From Bradyrhizobiaceae bacterium (GTDB taxonomy: Bacteria; Pseudomonadota; Alphaproteobacteria; Rhizobiales; Xanthobacteraceae), in NCBI GenBank assembly GCA_016793685.1, contig JAEULX010000065.1, forward strand, positions 1 to 6,292: a stretch of 6,292 nucleotides of DNA, read 5' to 3'. The notes beneath the pieces are model-generated. The model searched no databases and was not told where the DNA came from. It worked only from the letters and a program-made list of their open reading frames with translations. A program made the position numbers and the translations under genes. Shown one piece after another: positions 5,142-6,292 of the stretch; the stretch's first letter is position 1, and each line of letters starts with the position of its first letter.

Positions 5142-5961
5142 TCATATTGCGGCGCTCGCAGCCATTCTCGCTGCGTTCACAGCGTCGGCGGTCGCGCAGA
5201 CCGCAACCGAGGAGGATTCGGAGAAGGCGCTGGAGAAATACCGCGCGATGATTTCCGATCCGATGTCGAATCCCGGCTATCTCGCCGTCGATTCGGGCGA
5301 AGCCCTGTGGGCCACCAAACGCGGACCGAAGAACGTCTCGCTCGAGACCTGCGATCTGGGCGAGGGGCCCGGCAAGCTGGACGGCGCCTACGCCAAGCTG
5401 CCGCGCTATTTCGCCGACGCCGATCGGGTCATGGACGCGGAGTCGCGCATCCTGTGGTGCATGGAAACGGTCCAGGGCATCGATACCGCGCCGCTGCGCA
5501 AGAAGCCGTTCGCCTCTTCGGGCGGCAATCCCGCGACCGAGATCGAGGCGCTCGTCGCCTTCGTCGCCAACAAGTCGAACGGGCACAAGTACGCCGCCAG
5601 GATGGAGCATCCCAAGGAACGCGAGATGGTGGCGCTGGGCGAAGCGCTGTTCTACCGCCGTTCCAGCCTCAACGATTTCTCCTGCCAGACCTGCCACGGC
5701 CAGGAAGGCCAGCGCATCCGCCTGCAGAAACTCCCCTATTTCAACAACCGCGAGGACGCCCAGGCCACGATGGGCTCATGGCCCACCTACCGGGTGTCCC
5801 AGGCTTCGCTGCGCACCATGCAGCACCGCATCTGGGACTGCTATTGGCAGATGCGCATGCCGAATGTCGGCTACACCTCCGACGTGACGGTCGCGCTCAT
5901 CTCGTATCTGACGAAAAAAGCCGAGGGCGGCGTGATCGAAGTCCCCTCGATCAAGCGCTGA
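5125..5961 (+). CDS. soxA: SoxA, L-cysteine S-thiosulfotransferase haem subunit (single haem motif)
   Basis: With SoxX, SoxA couples thiosulfate oxidatively to the SoxY cysteine in the first step of the periplasmic pathway. The 278-residue product has a Sec signal (hydrophobic residues 8-24, cleavage near AVA at 22-24). Its only CxxCH motif is CQTCH at 187-191. The active-site haem ligand, which family members carry as a cysteine persulfide, is most likely Cys239 in DCYWQMRMP. The N-terminal domain keeps Cys76 and Cys112 but has no haem motif, so this is the monohaem type rather than the dihaem type of Paracoccus and Rhodovulum; the pair may form a disulfide. GGAGG lies four bases before the ATG, and no other start is near. 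The TGA is followed 11 bases later by soxX. The start codon is within CATGCA-N6-TGCATG (5124-5141). Confidence 0.96.
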   Translation: MQKNACHIAALAAILAAFTASAVAQTATEEDSEKALEKYRAMISDPMSNPGYLAVDSGEALWATKRGPKNVSLETCDLGEGPGKLDGAYAKLPRYFADADRVMDAESRILWCMETVQGIDTAPLRKKPFASSGGNPATEIEALVAFVANKSNGHKYAARMEHPKEREMVALGEALFYRRSSLNDFSCQTCHGQEGQRIRLQKLPYFNNREDAQATMGSWPTYRVSQASLRTMQHRIWDCYWQMRMPNVGYTSDVTVALISYLTKKAEGGVIEVPSIKR

Positions 5962-5972
5962 GGGAGGATTTC

Positions 5973-6292
5973 GTGAACAGAATTGCCTGTGCGGCCCTCG
6001 CAGCGCTTGCCCTGTCAACCTTGCCGGTCCTGGGGGCAGAGGAAAAATCCGCCGTCTCCCGGGAGCAGGTCGAGCGCGCGGTGGCGGCGGCCTGGTCCAA
6101 ACTTCCGCCCGAGCTGCAGGCGCGGGTCGAGCAGGATCAGACCATGCGCGACTGCTCGCAGTACCATAACGACCCGCCCAAGCCGGTCGCCGACGCCATT
6201 CTGGTGCGCGAGAAGGCGACGATCGTGTATCCGCCCGACAATCAATTCATGGGCGACTGGAAGAAGGGCGAGAAATCGGCGCTGTCGGGCTA
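5973..6292 (+). CDS. soxX: SoxX, cytochrome c subunit of SoxAX (partial, C-terminus off window)
   Basis: SoxX supplies the second cytochrome of SoxAX and accepts electrons from the thiosulfate-SoxY coupling reaction. The visible 106 codons start at GTG, with GGGAGG (5962-5967) five bases ahead, so the non-ATG start is well supported. Residues 1-22 are a Sec signal (Ala/Leu-rich, ending near LGA). The body shows SoxX-type stretches: TMRDCSQYHNDPP at 57-69, then IVYPPDNQFMGDWKKGEK ending at 101. In the family the haem CxxCH and its Met ligand lie further on, beyond the right edge, so haem binding is inferred. CSQYH at 61-65 has three residues between Cys and His and is not a haem motif. The gene is 11 bases after soxA, so the two are almost certainly co-transcribed, with soxA first. 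Confidence 0.92.
   Translation, partial: MNRIACAALAALALSTLPVLGAEEKSAVSREQVERAVAAAWSKLPPELQARVEQDQTMRDCSQYHNDPPKPVADAILVREKATIVYPPDNQFMGDWKKGEKSALSG

Noticed and set aside
5023..5697. A 224-codon minus-strand frame antisense to soxA and reaching into the control region
   Set aside because: It has no recognisable domain, and soxA on the opposite strand is certain.
6153..6167. CSQYH in SoxX as a haem-binding motif
   Set aside because: It has three residues between Cys and His and only one Cys, so it is not CxxCH; the family haem motif lies nearer the C-terminus, off the window.
1..6292. Mobile elements, CRISPR arrays, tRNA or rRNA genes, integration sites
   Set aside because: I saw no transposase or integrase motifs, no regularly spaced repeats, no terminal inverted repeats and no tRNA-like folds. 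The gene content is a continuous sox cluster.

Overview
This window is the core of a sulfur-oxidation (Sox) gene cluster from a GC-rich bacterium (roughly two thirds G+C by eye). The complete gene set with SoxCD, the paracoccal-type SoxC/SoxD overlap, Tat signals of alphaproteobacterial style and the base composition point to an alphaproteobacterium, perhaps of the Hyphomicrobiales. The genus cannot be told from this sequence. Every sizeable coding region can be assigned: soxD (partial), soxC, soxB, soxZ and soxY on the minus strand, and soxA and soxX (partial) on the plus strand.

Layout. From the left edge to 4769 five genes read leftwards in the transcriptional order soxY-soxZ-soxB-soxC-soxD. 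soxD runs off the left edge with about 260 codons visible. soxC and soxD overlap by 17 bases, and soxZ and soxB are separated by 137 bases that contain a perfect 16-base palindrome. From 5125 to the right edge soxA and soxX read rightwards, 11 bases apart; soxX runs off the right edge before its haem motif. The 355 bases between soxY and soxA are a divergent control region with an AT-rich core, several inverted repeats and a recurring ATGCAA/TTGCAT hexamer. No regulator, thioredoxin or transporter genes of the wider sox locus (soxR, soxS, soxV, soxW) fall inside the window.

How the genes work together. In the established periplasmic thiosulfate-oxidising pathway, the cytochrome SoxAX joins thiosulfate to the C-terminal cysteine of SoxY, held in the SoxYZ carrier. 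SoxB hydrolyses the terminal sulfonate to sulfate. The SoxCD sulfane dehydrogenase oxidises the remaining sulfane sulfur, and SoxB releases the second sulfate. The presence of soxCD predicts complete oxidation to sulfate rather than obligate storage of sulfur globules. Exports split as expected: SoxY, SoxB and SoxC carry twin-arginine signals (SoxZ probably travels with SoxY), while SoxA, SoxX and SoxD carry Sec-type signals for haem attachment outside the cytoplasm.

Points worth a second look are the split, divergent gene order with soxA ahead of soxX, a SoxA with a single haem motif, a repeat-rich linker in SoxD, the hexamer-rich control region, and a small cysteine-rich reading frame whose stop overlaps the soxY start. 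I see no wholly new system here; the novelty is in arrangement and regulation.
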